From positions 1,171,001 to 1,235,000 of the forward strand of contig JAPPUL010000079.1 in NCBI GenBank assembly GCA_026874595.1: DNA of 64,000 nucleotides, read 5' to 3'. The translations under genes were made by a program, and so were the position numbers. The notes beneath the pieces were generated by a model, which saw nothing but the letters and a program-made list of their open reading frames with translations, did no database searches and was not told where the DNA came from. Within the stretch, counting starts at the first letter, position 1. Every line of letters starts with the position of its first letter. Shown here in pieces: positions 53,060 to 62,596 of the stretch. Origin of the DNA: Sipunculus nudus (lineage: Eukaryota; Annelida; Sipuncula; Golfingiida; Sipunculidae).

Positions 53060-54073
53060 ATGATCATAGTATTAAAACCAGACATAAAAGATGATGAAAT
53101 ACAACATATAGTAAATAAAGTAGAGGAGCTAGGATTAAAAACATCTATATCAAAAGGCGAAGAAAGGTCAATAATAGGGGTGATAGGAGATGAGAGAAAA
53201 CTAGAGAATAAACCTATTGAACTTATAGCAGGAGTAGAAAAGGTAATGCCGGTATTAAAGCCCTATAAACTAGCCAGTCGAGAATTCCACCCAGAGCCAA
53301 CTGAAGTAAAAGTAGGAACGGGAAAGATAGGAGGAAATGAACTATGCATAATAGCAGGCCCTTGTACAGTAGAAACAGAAGAGCAAACAGTAAAAACAGC
53401 TAAGCAAGTAAAGCTATCTGGAGCAACGATATTGCGAGGCGGAGCCTTTAAACCAAGAACATCTCCATATACCTTTCAAGGACACGGAGAAGACGGACTA
53501 AAGATACTATCAACAGCACGAGAGGAAACAGGACTTTCCATATGTACAGAGGTAATGGACACACGAGATGTTGAATTAGTCTATAAATATTCAGATATCC
53601 TCCAGATAGGAACAAGAAACATGCAAAACTTTAACTTATTATTAGAAGTAGGCAAAACAGACAAACCGATACTATTAAAACGCGGGATGAGCGCAACAAT
53701 AAAAGAATGGCTAATGAGCTGTGAATATGTAATGTCGCAAGGCAACGAGAAAGTGATACTGTGTGAGAGGGGAATAAGGACCTTTGAAACTAGTGTAAGA
53801 AACACACTAGACGTATCGGCAGTGCCGGTAGTAAAGGATAATAGTCACTTGCCGATAATAGTGGATCCGAGTCACGCATGCGGGTATAGAGAATACGTAG
53901 GAGCAATAGCGAAAGCAGGGATAGCGTGTGGAGCAGATGGTCTTTTAATAGAAGTCCATCATGAACCCGAGGAAGCACTTGTTGACGGACGACAAAGCTT
54001 ATCCCCAGAGCAATTTGCAAACTTGATGAAAGATTTGCGTAAGGTAGCTCATGCAGTAGGTCGGGATATGTAG
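53060..54073 (+). CDS. aroF: 3-deoxy-7-phosphoheptulonate synthase (DAHP synthase)
   Basis: A 337-residue type I-beta DAHP synthase that starts the shikimate pathway from PEP and erythrose 4-phosphate. An N-terminal ferredoxin-like regulatory domain (1-68) precedes the barrel; signatures are IAGPCTVE, GGAFKPRTSPYTFQG, QIGTRNMQNF, KRGMSATIKEW and VDPSHACG. The N-terminal domain normally mediates feedback by aromatic amino acids. It lies between pheA and tyrA. Confidence 0.96.
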   Translation: MIIVLKPDIKDDEIQHIVNKVEELGLKTSISKGEERSIIGVIGDERKLENKPIELIAGVEKVMPVLKPYKLASREFHPEPTEVKVGTGKIGGNELCIIAGPCTVETEEQTVKTAKQVKLSGATILRGGAFKPRTSPYTFQGHGEDGLKILSTAREETGLSICTEVMDTRDVELVYKYSDILQIGTRNMQNFNLLLEVGKTDKPILLKRGMSATIKEWLMSCEYVMSQGNEKVILCERGIRTFETSVRNTLDVSAVPVVKDNSHLPIIVDPSHACGYREYVGAIAKAGIACGADGLLIEVHHEPEEALVDGRQSLSPEQFANLMKDLRKVAHAVGRDM

Positions 54074-54124
54074 AAATCGTGGATAAAGATTAAAGACTAA
54101 AGAAGGGACTAAAGAGAAAATAGA

Positions 54125-55066
54125 TTGATAAGTGTTCAAAGGGATATAATATTGGAAGCAGGACAAGCAGCAGTCAAGAAGGTAAGCATAATAGGGGTTG
54201 GTTTATTGGGAGGATCGTTAGCAAAGGCTATAAAAAGCGAATATGAAGTTGAGGTAATAGGTATAGGACGTAACCAGGAGGCATTACAAGAGTGTGTATC
54301 GAAAGGTATTATAAGTCGATATGCCTTAGATTATAAAGAGGGTGTGGAGGACTCAGATATAGTTATAATTGCAACGCCTGTACAAACTATAGTGCCCATA
54401 TACAAAAAAATATTGCCCTATCTGAACTCTAATGTAGTAGTAACAGATGTAGGGTCGACAAAAGTCGAAATATTAAATGAAATATCCAATATGGGAAAGA
54501 AAGCTAAAGAATTGTTTATAGGCTCACATCCGATGGCAGGAGGAGAACAAGAAGGATATAAATACTCTAACGAAGAATTATATAAAGAAAGTGTGATATT
54601 GGTTATAAAGGAGAAACATACAAACTCAACCAAACTAAAGCAAATAAAAAGCTTGTGGGAAAAAGTCGGAGGAAACGTATGCATATTAGACAAAGAAGAG
54701 CATGATAAAATAGTCTCTCTAACAAGTCATCTCCCGCATATAATATCAAGCTGCCTGTCGTTCACACTATTACATAGTCTCGCCTTTGAAAAAGGTATAA
54801 AAGAAGGTATATTTGGTAAGGGCTTACTAGACACAACTCGCATATCAATGGGCGAAGTAACAATGTGGAACGATATAATAAAGACCAATAGAGAAAATAT
54901 ATTGGAAGGAATAAAAGTATTTAAAGATAGTATAGAAGTGTTAAAAGGCTTAATAGAGCGGATGGAAGAGGATAAGTTAAAAATATACTTATCAATGGGA
55001 CGTGGATGGCGTAAAGGAATTGAGATATTTGGACAGCAGCAGGATAGTCAGGAAACTAGTTGCTAA
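54125..55066 (+). CDS. tyrA: Prephenate dehydrogenase
   Basis: A 313-residue NAD(P)-dependent enzyme of tyrosine synthesis. The dinucleotide-binding motif is IIGVGLLGGSLAKAI (about 22-36). 'VGSTK', 'IGSHPMAGGEQEGY' and 'VSLTSHLPHIISS' are typical prephenate dehydrogenase landmarks. The frame begins with TTG and has no strong ribosome binding site; a second TTG lies nine codons in. It follows aroF by 51 bp, completing a pheA-aroF-tyrA block. Confidence 0.95.
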   Translation: MISVQRDIILEAGQAAVKKVSIIGVGLLGGSLAKAIKSEYEVEVIGIGRNQEALQECVSKGIISRYALDYKEGVEDSDIVIIATPVQTIVPIYKKILPYLNSNVVVTDVGSTKVEILNEISNMGKKAKELFIGSHPMAGGEQEGYKYSNEELYKESVILVIKEKHTNSTKLKQIKSLWEKVGGNVCILDKEEHDKIVSLTSHLPHIISSCLSFTLLHSLAFEKGIKEGIFGKGLLDTTRISMGEVTMWNDIIKTNRENILEGIKVFKDSIEVLKGLIERMEEDKLKIYLSMGRGWRKGIEIFGQQQDSQETSC

Positions 55067-55255
55067 ACTCTATAAAATCCACCTTATGTTCAATCTAAAA
55101 AAGCTAAATCTAAAAAAAAGCTAAAAGAGAAGAAAGTAGGGAAAAAGCTAGAAATAAGGAGAAATAAGGAGAAATAAAGTGGGTAGAGCGGGTAGAGCGG
55201 GTAAAGTAGTGTAGGAAATAAAATAAAATAGATATGAGAGAAAACAGTTAAAACA

Positions 55256-57073
55256 ATGAGTAAAAAGATAGTAATAGTAAACAAAAAGGAAAGAGACGAG
55301 GAAGAAGGTGAAGATTCTAATGAACAAGGAACTAGTAAGTCAGAAGTTGAGAAGGAAGAACGTAAGACATTCAATAAAGAAGAGATGAAGAGCGTTGAGG
55401 GAGATGATTTTGAAAAGATGTTTGAGGAGTCGATGTTGTCTTTTGAGCGAGGACAGATAGTAGAAGGAGTGATAGTGGGTATAGAGGACCGAGGTATTTT
55501 CGTAGATGTAGGATATAAGTTAGAAGGAATAATAAAGCAAGAAGAGTTTATGCAAAAGCCAAAGCTTGGACAGAAGATAAAAGTCAAGGTAATGTTAATA
55601 GATGATGAGCATGATAGACTGCTATTAAGCAAGCGGGAAGCGGATATGATAGAAGGGAAGGCATTACTAGCAAAGACGTACGAAGAAGAAACAACAGTGG
55701 AGGGGATAATAAAGCGGGAGATAAAAGGAGGCTATAAAGTAGATGTAAAAGGAGTAGACTGTTTCCTTCCATTATCTCAAGTAGATGTAAAACGAGTTGA
55801 AGAGCCTAAAGAGCACGTAGGTAAGACCTATTTATTTCAAATAAGTAAATACGAGCCAGAGAATAACAATGTGGTATTATCAAGAAAAGCCCATCTAGAA
55901 GAAGAGCGAGGGAAGAGGCGGGAAATATTTTTTAATAAAGTAAAAGAAGGGGAAGCAATAAGCGGGAGAGTAAAGAAGGTAGAAAGCTATGGAATATTTG
56001 TAAATTTAGAAGAAGGAATAGACGGATTTGCCCACATAAAAGATCTATCATGGGGACATATAAAAGATAGCCGTAGCGTGGTAAAAGAAGGAGATGAACA
56101 TGAATTTAAGATATTAAAGGTAGATCAAGAGAACCAGAAGATAAACCTAGGCTTAAAACAGCTTACAGAAGACCCATGGGATGTATATGCAAAAACCCAT
56201 AAACAAGGTGATGTAGTAACGGGTGAAGTTTTACGAATGGTAAACTTTGGAGCATTCATAAATCTTACAGATGGAGTAGATGGCCTTTTGCATATAAAAG
56301 AACTATCCTGGACAAAACGAGTTAATCATCCAGAAGAAGTATTAAAGATAGGAGACATGCTTCAAATAAAGATATTAACACTAGATAAAGAAGAGCGTAG
56401 AATCTCCTTAAGCTTGAAAGAAGTCCTAGACAACCCATGGGAGGATGTAGAAGAAGAGTACGCAGAGGGCAAGATAGTGGATGGAGTTGTAAAGAGCATA
56501 ACAGCATTTGGAGTATTCGTAGAACTCAAGACAGGCCTACAAGGCCTATTACATAAAGATAATATAGACTGGACAAAGAAGCAGAGCAATCCAGAAAGTC
56601 ACAACTTTAAAGAAGGGGACAAATTAACACTTAAAGTATTAAAAAGTAGTAAAGAGGAGCGAATAATATCACTAGGCTTAAAGCAGCTAGAAGACAATCC
56701 CTGGATGTTGTTTAGAAAAGAGCATCCTGAAGGAAGTATAATAAAAGGGACGGTAGATCGCTTTGGAGATAACGGAGTATATTTGAAGTTGGGAGATGAA
56801 GGACTTGAAGGGTTTTTACATAGTGCAGATATGCTAAAGAGGAAAGAAGAGACGGTAGAAGAAATCTACAAAGAGGGCATGGAGGTAGAAGGAAGTATAA
56901 AGCATATAGACGTAAATAGGAATAGGATAAATATAACAGTAAAAGGCCTTGAAAAGCGTCGAGAAGCAGAGGTGTTAAAAAAATATGTAGTAAAGGATTC
57001 AAAGAAAGTAACAGAAGGTGGGGCAACACTCGGAGACTTCATGAATCAGGATAAAAAGGACACCGCAGATTAA
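55256..57073 (+). CDS. rpsA: 30S ribosomal protein S1
   Basis: A 605-residue protein with six S1 RNA-binding repeats from about residue 58 to 585 (for example 'GQIVEGVIVGIEDRGIFVDVGYKLEG', 'GDVVTGEVLRMVNFGAFINLTDGVDGLLHIKEL'). The acidic N-terminus (about 1-55) is longer than usual. S1 brings mRNAs to the ribosome, which matters for messages with weak Shine-Dalgarno sites, as many here are. Its own ATG lacks such a site, as in species where S1 regulates its own mRNA. The 189-bp gap before it holds GGAGAAATAA and GTAGAGCGG repeats. Confidence 0.95.
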   Translation: MSKKIVIVNKKERDEEEGEDSNEQGTSKSEVEKEERKTFNKEEMKSVEGDDFEKMFEESMLSFERGQIVEGVIVGIEDRGIFVDVGYKLEGIIKQEEFMQKPKLGQKIKVKVMLIDDEHDRLLLSKREADMIEGKALLAKTYEEETTVEGIIKREIKGGYKVDVKGVDCFLPLSQVDVKRVEEPKEHVGKTYLFQISKYEPENNNVVLSRKAHLEEERGKRREIFFNKVKEGEAISGRVKKVESYGIFVNLEEGIDGFAHIKDLSWGHIKDSRSVVKEGDEHEFKILKVDQENQKINLGLKQLTEDPWDVYAKTHKQGDVVTGEVLRMVNFGAFINLTDGVDGLLHIKELSWTKRVNHPEEVLKIGDMLQIKILTLDKEERRISLSLKEVLDNPWEDVEEEYAEGKIVDGVVKSITAFGVFVELKTGLQGLLHKDNIDWTKKQSNPESHNFKEGDKLTLKVLKSSKEERIISLGLKQLEDNPWMLFRKEHPEGSIIKGTVDRFGDNGVYLKLGDEGLEGFLHSADMLKRKEETVEEIYKEGMEVEGSIKHIDVNRNRINITVKGLEKRREAEVLKKYVVKDSKKVTEGGATLGDFMNQDKKDTAD

Positions 57074-57179
57074 AAGCTTCTTCTTAAAGAAAAAAGTTTA
57101 TAAGAAAAAAGTTTATAGATTAAATCAATAAAACAAAAAGCTAAATAAACAAAAAGCTATTAAAGAAGAGGGCAAGAAA

Positions 57180-58259
57180 TTGAAGAAAAGAAAGGGTACA
57201 AAAAAGCACACAAACAAGACTAAAGAAGCTAATAACCTTACAGCTGCAAATCCCAAGAGACAAGAAGAGAAGGTTAAAGAGGAGGTTAAAGAGGAGGTTA
57301 AAGAGGAGGTTAAAGAAGGGATAAAAAAAGGGATAAAAGAAGGGATAAAAGAAGAGAATAAAAAAGAGAATAAAAAGCAAAAAGATAATAATGCCCTAGA
57401 ACCAGAAGGACTTGGATTTAGTGATAGTATACAAAAGACAATATACGCACTAATAGGTTTTATTGAGAAGAACAGAGCTAAGTTCTTGTGGGGAGTTGTA
57501 GTACTGCTTTTATTGTTAGGCTCAGTTGGGATATTATCTTATATGGAGGATTTGCAAAGAGAGGAGATAAGTAATAAATATTACGAAGCAAATCTAGATT
57601 TACTAGAAAAGGTTAGAGAGGCAGGAGATGAGGTCGTAGAAGGAGGTAATATAACAGATGATGAACTTGCAAAACTAGTTAAGGGTAATAAAGAAGTGCT
57701 TGAGGAGTACGGAGATGAGGGGGTAGGCGAGGTATACTTATCTCAATACACGCTAGGGCTAACATACTACTCAATAGGCGATTATGATAACGCAATATAC
57801 TATTTTCGCCAAGCATATAAGAATAAAGAAGATTTTTATTTATCCTTCCAAGCCTTATTAAACTTAGGACATTCGTTATATAATCGAGGTTATAATTATT
57901 ATAAGAAAGGGGAGTATAAAAAAGCACAAGAAAGTTATAAAGCGACTTTAAAGACCTATAAAGATTTTAATGAAAGATACAAACAAGTCCCATCGTACTT
58001 CCTATCTAACAGATATCTTGGATTGTTAGAGGAATCTTTTGCACAATTATATACAAAGATGGGCAAGAGTAAAAAAGAGATAAAAGAGGCCCTAAAACGA
58101 AGCGAGAAACATTATGAAGAATACTTAAAGCAAGCCAAGCACAAGTCAGGGAAATTGGAAGTAGACTTCATGTCAAATGTATTCTTAAGACGAGGCGTGG
58201 AAGAAGATGCAAATCTCTTATTAAGAGGGGTAAAAATAAAGCTTGACAAGTTATCTTAA
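57180..58259 (+). CDS. Membrane-anchored TPR protein
   Basis: A 359-residue protein. A Lys/Glu-rich cytoplasmic head (1-70) contains KEEV/KEGI repeats encoded by 12-bp DNA repeats at about 57270-57380. One membrane helix (about 103-121) and periplasmic TPR repeats (about 180-320, for example 'YTLGLTYYSIGDYDNAIYYFRQAYKNK') follow. The layout recalls the YfgM/PpiD envelope chaperone partner. The start is TTG at 57180. It follows rpsA and shares its strand. Confidence 0.75.
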   Translation: MKKRKGTKKHTNKTKEANNLTAANPKRQEEKVKEEVKEEVKEEVKEGIKKGIKEGIKEENKKENKKQKDNNALEPEGLGFSDSIQKTIYALIGFIEKNRAKFLWGVVVLLLLLGSVGILSYMEDLQREEISNKYYEANLDLLEKVREAGDEVVEGGNITDDELAKLVKGNKEVLEEYGDEGVGEVYLSQYTLGLTYYSIGDYDNAIYYFRQAYKNKEDFYLSFQALLNLGHSLYNRGYNYYKKGEYKKAQESYKATLKTYKDFNERYKQVPSYFLSNRYLGLLEESFAQLYTKMGKSKKEIKEALKRSEKHYEEYLKQAKHKSGKLEVDFMSNVFLRRGVEEDANLLLRGVKIKLDKLS

Positions 58260-58285
58260 GAGGGATAGTAGGATAGGGGATAGCA

Positions 58286-58345
58286 GAAAGGGGGATAGTA
58301 GAAAGGGGGATAGTAGAAAGGGGGATAGTAGAAAGGGGGATAGTA
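58286..58345 (+). repeat. Four tandem 15-bp repeats
   Basis: GAAAGGGGGATAGTA four times, starting 27 bp after the TPR gene and ending about 90 bp before the DUF4328 gene. A partial unit flanks it on both sides. Confidence 0.95.
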
Positions 58346-58433
58346 GAAAAAGGATAAAGGGTAAGGGTAGTAAGTAAGATGAGAGCAGGAGCAGTATTTT
58401 TACTATGACGAAGAGTAATAACCTTAAATAACT

Positions 58434-59072
58434 ATGAAAGTTAAATCCCACGCTAAAATAACAAAAATACTAAGCTTTTTACTAAAAGCTACAATTGTCT
58501 TTTGGGCTACTGTTATACTTGTTGAGCTTTACGTCTTATATTACTATTTAACTATGCCTGCAGATCCAAAGCTTTTTGAATTTCCTGATATGCCTGATAT
58601 AATGGATGCAATAGTTTCTATTATTTTACTTGCTTTCGTAGTTATTCTATTAGTTACTACTATTACTTTTCTTATGTGGGTTTATAGGAGTAATAAGAAC
58701 CTTCGTATATTGTCCGGTGAGCCTATGAAATATAGTTCCGCATGGTCTTTTTGGGCTTTTATTATTCCGATTGTTAATTTATTTGCACCATATAGGGTCA
58801 TAAAAGAGATATGGGATGTGAGCCACAAAATGAAAGGTCATTCTATAATTACTCTTTGGTGGTCTACTTTTCTTTTAAGTGATCTTGTATTAGTACTATT
58901 TAGTCTTCTTCCTGAGCAGAGCGTTTATGGTGAGCTTGTTGAAAGTATCACTACGTCGGCACTTTTTCTAGTGGTAAATATCTTGACATTAGATATAGTT
59001 ACAAAAGTAGGAAAAGCATATTCAAGAAACATACTAGAAGATAACTACTCTCTTAAAGAAATTAAATATTGA
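58434..59072 (+). CDS. DUF4328 membrane protein
   Basis: A 212-residue protein with about five membrane helices. 'FLMWVYRSNKNLRIL' and 'YSSAWSFWAFIIPIVNLFAPYRVIKEIWD' are the DUF4328 signature. The function of the family is unknown. No strong ribosome binding site is visible. Composition changes here from G-rich to T-rich on the coding strand. Confidence 0.75.
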   Translation: MKVKSHAKITKILSFLLKATIVFWATVILVELYVLYYYLTMPADPKLFEFPDMPDIMDAIVSIILLAFVVILLVTTITFLMWVYRSNKNLRILSGEPMKYSSAWSFWAFIIPIVNLFAPYRVIKEIWDVSHKMKGHSIITLWWSTFLLSDLVLVLFSLLPEQSVYGELVESITTSALFLVVNILTLDIVTKVGKAYSRNILEDNYSLKEIKY

Positions 59073-59154
59073 GTATATCAACTAGGAAACATAATCGTTC
59101 TCCTGATTAATCACTTCATAAAAATAATACTATAGCTACATTAAAAGTTAGTAT

Positions 59155-59763
59155 TTAGACAAGCCCTTTAACGACAAAAGTTTCTCCCGTTCGTTTGCCA
59201 CCAATACTCTTTAGAAAACCCAGAGCAGCTTTAGAAGCAGGAACAGGGTCAAAGCCTAGAAATGCAGCGCCAAAAGATTCTACAGACTCCGTTAACAAAG
59301 TTGGACTGACAGCATTAATACGGACTCCTCTAGGCATTTCAAGTGCGGCAGATGCCACAAAACCCTCAAGAGCTCTATTGACCATCGTGGCCGCTGTGCC
59401 ATAGGGAATAGGATCCTCACTAAGAACTCCTGTCGTCAATGTAAAAGAACCATTATCAGCAATATGATTTAGCCCTTCAAGAACTAAATTGACTTGCCCC
59501 ATTAATTTATTATTGATGCCAAGCATCCATTGTTCCTGAGTCATTCCTTCCAAAGCTCCAAAGTGTACTGCACCAGTAGCCGAAACCAGTGCATCAAAAC
59601 TGCCAATTTGCTCATAAAGATTCCCAATCGAACCCAAATCCGTAATGTCTACAGTATAATCTCCACTCCGATATCCAACTTCAATAACATCATGCTCGGC
59701 TTTTAATACCTTTGTTACTCCACCTCCAAGTACTCCCGTTGCACCAATTACTATAATTTTCAT
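59155..59763 (-). CDS. Short-chain dehydrogenase, Lin1944-like, without catalytic Tyr
   Basis: About 202 residues with the NAD(P)-binding IGATGVLGGGVTKVL (5-19) and 'LVSATGAVHFG'. Where SDRs have YxxxK, this protein reads PYGTAATMVNRALEGF, so the usual proton-donor Tyr/Lys pair is lost, as in the Lin1944-like group. The end ('GVRINAVSPTLLTES') is conserved. It lies just downstream of hisD on the same strand; its codon use is richer in G and C than its neighbours, which may point to transfer. The ATG at 59763 is preferred because the longer frame overlaps hisD. Confidence 0.8.
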   Translation of the reverse strand: MKIIVIGATGVLGGGVTKVLKAEHDVIEVGYRSGDYTVDITDLGSIGNLYEQIGSFDALVSATGAVHFGALEGMTQEQWMLGINNKLMGQVNLVLEGLNHIADNGSFTLTTGVLSEDPIPYGTAATMVNRALEGFVASAALEMPRGVRINAVSPTLLTESVESFGAAFLGFDPVPASKAALGFLKSIGGKRTGETFVVKGLV

Positions 59764-59812
59764 CTTACCACTCAAAAAGAAATGTTTATATAAAGAAATG
59801 TTTATATAATTA

Positions 59813-61111
59813 TTATTTAGTAGTAGTATTATCACACCTTATCCGTATACTATTTGCATGCTCAAAAAATCCTTCATATTCTGCAAAACGAATAATCTTA
59901 TCTTTATTCTTCTCAAGCAATTCTTTACTATAACAGGTTATTGATGTCCGCTTTTGAAAATCGTAAACACCAAGTGGTGAAAAGAATTTTGCAGTCCCCC
60001 CAGTAGGTAGACTATGGTTAGTCCCTGCAAAATAGTCCCCAATAGGCTCAGGTGTATTAGCTCCCATAAAAATAGAACCAACATTTTTAATGTATTTAGC
60101 AATATCTGCTATATTTATATCCATCAGTATCCCAAGATGCTCAGGGGCGTATTCATTTATAATGTCAAATGCTTCCCTCAAAGATGAATAAATAGCTATA
60201 ACTCCATTGTCTTCTAAAGCCCGTTCTAAGGTATATTTTCGCTTAGACGCTTTTACTTTCTTTTTAGCAAAGCTAATAACTTCATGAGCCATCTTCTCAT
60301 TCGGTACAAGCAATATCGATGATGAGTCTTCAGAATGTTCACTCTGTGAAAAAAGATCATACGTAATATAATCTATAGGGGAGTTCTCATCCGCTAGTAT
60401 CATAATCTCTGACGGACCCGCTATCATATCTATATCCACATGCCCGTATACAAGCTTTTTCGCAATAGATACAAATAAATTCCCAGGACCAACTATCTTA
60501 TATACCTTCTTAACAGATTTAGTCCCATAAGTTAAAGCAGCAATCGCACCCGCTCCCCCTATCTTATAAAACTCCTTAACACCGCAAAGAGATCCTGCAT
60601 ATAATATCGCAGGATCAAGATGTCCACGTATCGGTGTCGGGGGGGTTGTTATATATATTTCTGGTACTCCCGCTATCTGCGCAGGAATACAGTTCATAAG
60701 CACTGTAGATGGATAAGTCCCTTTACCCCCAGGTACGTAAGCTCCTATCTTCTCTATCGGTGATATAAGTTGACCAAGATATGCTCCATCTTTGGAAAAC
60801 GACCAATTATGTTGAAGCTCCTTTGAATGAAATCTATAAATATTCTCATATGCCTCATCTATTATCTCTTTCATATCAAGTGCAAGCGATTTAATCCCTT
60901 GCTCTTTCTCTTCTTCACTACATCTAATCGAAAAGTTTTTTATATCTTCTATCTCATCAAATGACTGCGCATATTGGAGTAAAGCAGCATCCCCCTTATT
61001 AATAACGTTTTGAATGATTTGATATACCGGCTCTTGGATGCTTAAATAGTTTTTTATCCCTCTGTCTTTAAGCTTTTTTACATAATCTTTCCCTGAATAA
61101 ATCTTAAGCAT
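59813..61111 (-). CDS. hisD: Histidinol dehydrogenase
   Basis: A 432-residue Zn enzyme catalysing the last two steps of histidine synthesis. Motifs are [15 protein letters not shown], '[14 protein letters not shown]', the signature '[15 protein letters not shown]', 'SQSEH' (zinc His) and '[21 protein letters not shown]'. Length is standard. hisG and hisZ lie at 4.6-7.1 kb, so the histidine genes are dispersed. A weak AAG precedes the ATG. Confidence 0.96.
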   Translation of the reverse strand: MLKIYSGKDYVKKLKDRGIKNYLSIQEPVYQIIQNVINKGDAALLQYAQSFDEIEDIKNFSIRCSEEEKEQGIKSLALDMKEIIDEAYENIYRFHSKELQHNWSFSKDGAYLGQLISPIEKIGAYVPGGKGTYPSTVLMNCIPAQIAGVPEIYITTPPTPIRGHLDPAILYAGSLCGVKEFYKIGGAGAIAALTYGTKSVKKVYKIVGPGNLFVSIAKKLVYGHVDIDMIAGPSEIMILADENSPIDYITYDLFSQSEHSEDSSSILLVPNEKMAHEVISFAKKKVKASKRKYTLERALEDNGVIAIYSSLREAFDIINEYAPEHLGILMDINIADIAKYIKNVGSIFMGANTPEPIGDYFAGTNHSLPTGGTAKFFSPLGVYDFQKRTSITCYSKELLEKNKDKIIRFAEYEGFFEHANSIRIRCDNTTTK

Positions 61112-61185
61112 ATCTTAAACTATCTTCTGATTATAAAATATATATATCTAAAAATATCAAGCAAAGTAAGTATTTTTTTGATTAA

Positions 61186-61214
61186 TTGTCAAGGAAATAT
61201 ACATAATATATTTT
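61186..61214 (+). promoter_or_regulatory. Possible sigma-70 promoter
   Basis: TTGTCA (61186-61191), a 17-bp spacer and TATTTT (61209-61214), 85 bp before the secreted protein gene. Match is moderate in very AT-rich DNA, so confidence is low. Confidence 0.35.
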
Positions 61215-61298
61215 ATTATTATTCTAACTACTCTAATTTTAGACATGACCCTATAAAAAGAGAGTTTATCAGAATTTTAAATGCCTTAGGAAATTTCA

Positions 61299-62114
61299 AT
61301 GAAAATAAATTATAAAAAAGTAAATTATAAAAAAATAACCAAATATATTATCACCTTATTAGCATTCCATCTATTCGCTATAGACGGATATCCTCAATAT
61401 TATATAAAGTATTATGATGCAAAGACCTCCCTTACTAAGTATAATGGATTAAAACTCTTTCAAAATGAGCTTACTAATATTACTGATTATATATATTCTC
61501 AGAAAGATTATTATATTGCTTACTATGACGCAGAAAAACGCCTTAGAAAATACAAATATATAGATAATGGAAATGTTGTACATGAAGAGGTCTTGCTTTA
61601 TCAAGAAAACCAAATTAAGGCCCTTAAAACATACATTCAAAAACAACTAAAAAGAATTACTATCTTTTATAAGAATAAACTTGTTGTTAAAAAATACAAT
61701 CCCATAACAAAGACTTATATTAAAATCTTCTATCGAAATAAAGACAAAAAAATAAAACGTGTTGAGAATTATTACAAAGACAAGAAACTCAAAAATTATA
61801 CCGTCTTTTCATACTCAAAGCAAAATAAAAAAATTAAGGTCGCATATTATTCCCCATCCAATACCCTCTTGCAATTCATAAAATATCAATACAATAAAAA
61901 AGGACTCAAAATAATCAAAACCAGGTACAATAACAAAAAGCAAGTAATAGGAAAAACAAGATATAAATATAATGAGCAGGATAAATTAAAAGAGGCAAGA
62001 CGATTTGACTATAACAATAACCTCCTTGGATATATTACATATGAGTACTTTCAAAGCGGTAAAATAAGATATAAACTATACTATGACCCACAAGGAAGAC
62101 TTATTCCACGTTAA
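61299..62114 (+). CDS. Secreted Tyr/Lys-rich repeat protein
   Basis: A 271-residue protein with a signal peptide (about 12-31). The mature part is made of repeated Tyr- and Lys-rich beta hairpins such as 'YYDAEKRLRKYKYIDNG', 'YNKKGLKIIKTRYNNKKQVIGKTRYKYNEQDKL' and 'YYDPQGRLIP', resembling RHS/YD or MORN-like units. It is extremely basic. I do not recognise a family and assign no function. Its stop codon overlaps the end of the STAS gene. Confidence 0.65.
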   Translation: MKINYKKVNYKKITKYIITLLAFHLFAIDGYPQYYIKYYDAKTSLTKYNGLKLFQNELTNITDYIYSQKDYYIAYYDAEKRLRKYKYIDNGNVVHEEVLLYQENQIKALKTYIQKQLKRITIFYKNKLVVKKYNPITKTYIKIFYRNKDKKIKRVENYYKDKKLKNYTVFSYSKQNKKIKVAYYSPSNTLLQFIKYQYNKKGLKIIKTRYNNKKQVIGKTRYKYNEQDKLKEARRFDYNNNLLGYITYEYFQSGKIRYKLYYDPQGRLIPR

Positions 62115-62461
62115 TCCCAGTTAGCAAGCGCTTCTTCTTTGTCTTTAAATATTGAAAATGCCATGTCTAACTTGCTAAATTCAAACATCTTTTGTACATT
62201 GCCGTGTAATCCTGAAAGCTTTAACTTACCATTATGTTTTTTCAAATAAGCAAGACTTGATACAAGTACTCCTATCCCAGAACTGTCAATATAATTAACT
62301 TTAGACAAATTAATTAATATATTATGGTACGCCTGCCCAATCTTTGCCTTTACTGTCGTTCTTAGCTCATTGGCACTCTCTAATGCCAATTCACCCGATG
62401 GCTCAATTATTACTATGCCTTCTTTATTCTCACGCGTTTGTAGCTCAGTTTTTATTTCCAT
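62111..62461 (-). CDS. STAS domain anti-sigma factor antagonist
   Basis: A 116-residue SpoIIAA/RsbV-like protein. 'ILINLSKVNYIDSSGIGVLVSSLAYLKKHNGKLKL' contains the phosphorylatable Ser in DSSG (about residue 60). Such proteins switch partner proteins on when dephosphorylated. No RsbW-type kinase is adjacent. AGGTAGG precedes the ATG. Confidence 0.9.
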   Translation of the reverse strand: MEIKTELQTRENKEGIVIIEPSGELALESANELRTTVKAKIGQAYHNILINLSKVNYIDSSGIGVLVSSLAYLKKHNGKLKLSGLHGNVQKMFEFSKLDMAFSIFKDKEEALANWD

Positions 62462-62596
62462 AGCCTACCTACTTTCTCATTTATTTAGATAATTAATGAT
62501 ACTTTCGATTTAAACACTTAAAACTATATTTTCAATTCTACAATTATCTCTTCTAATCTATTCTAGAATCACTCCCATACAGTTTTTATATGATGT

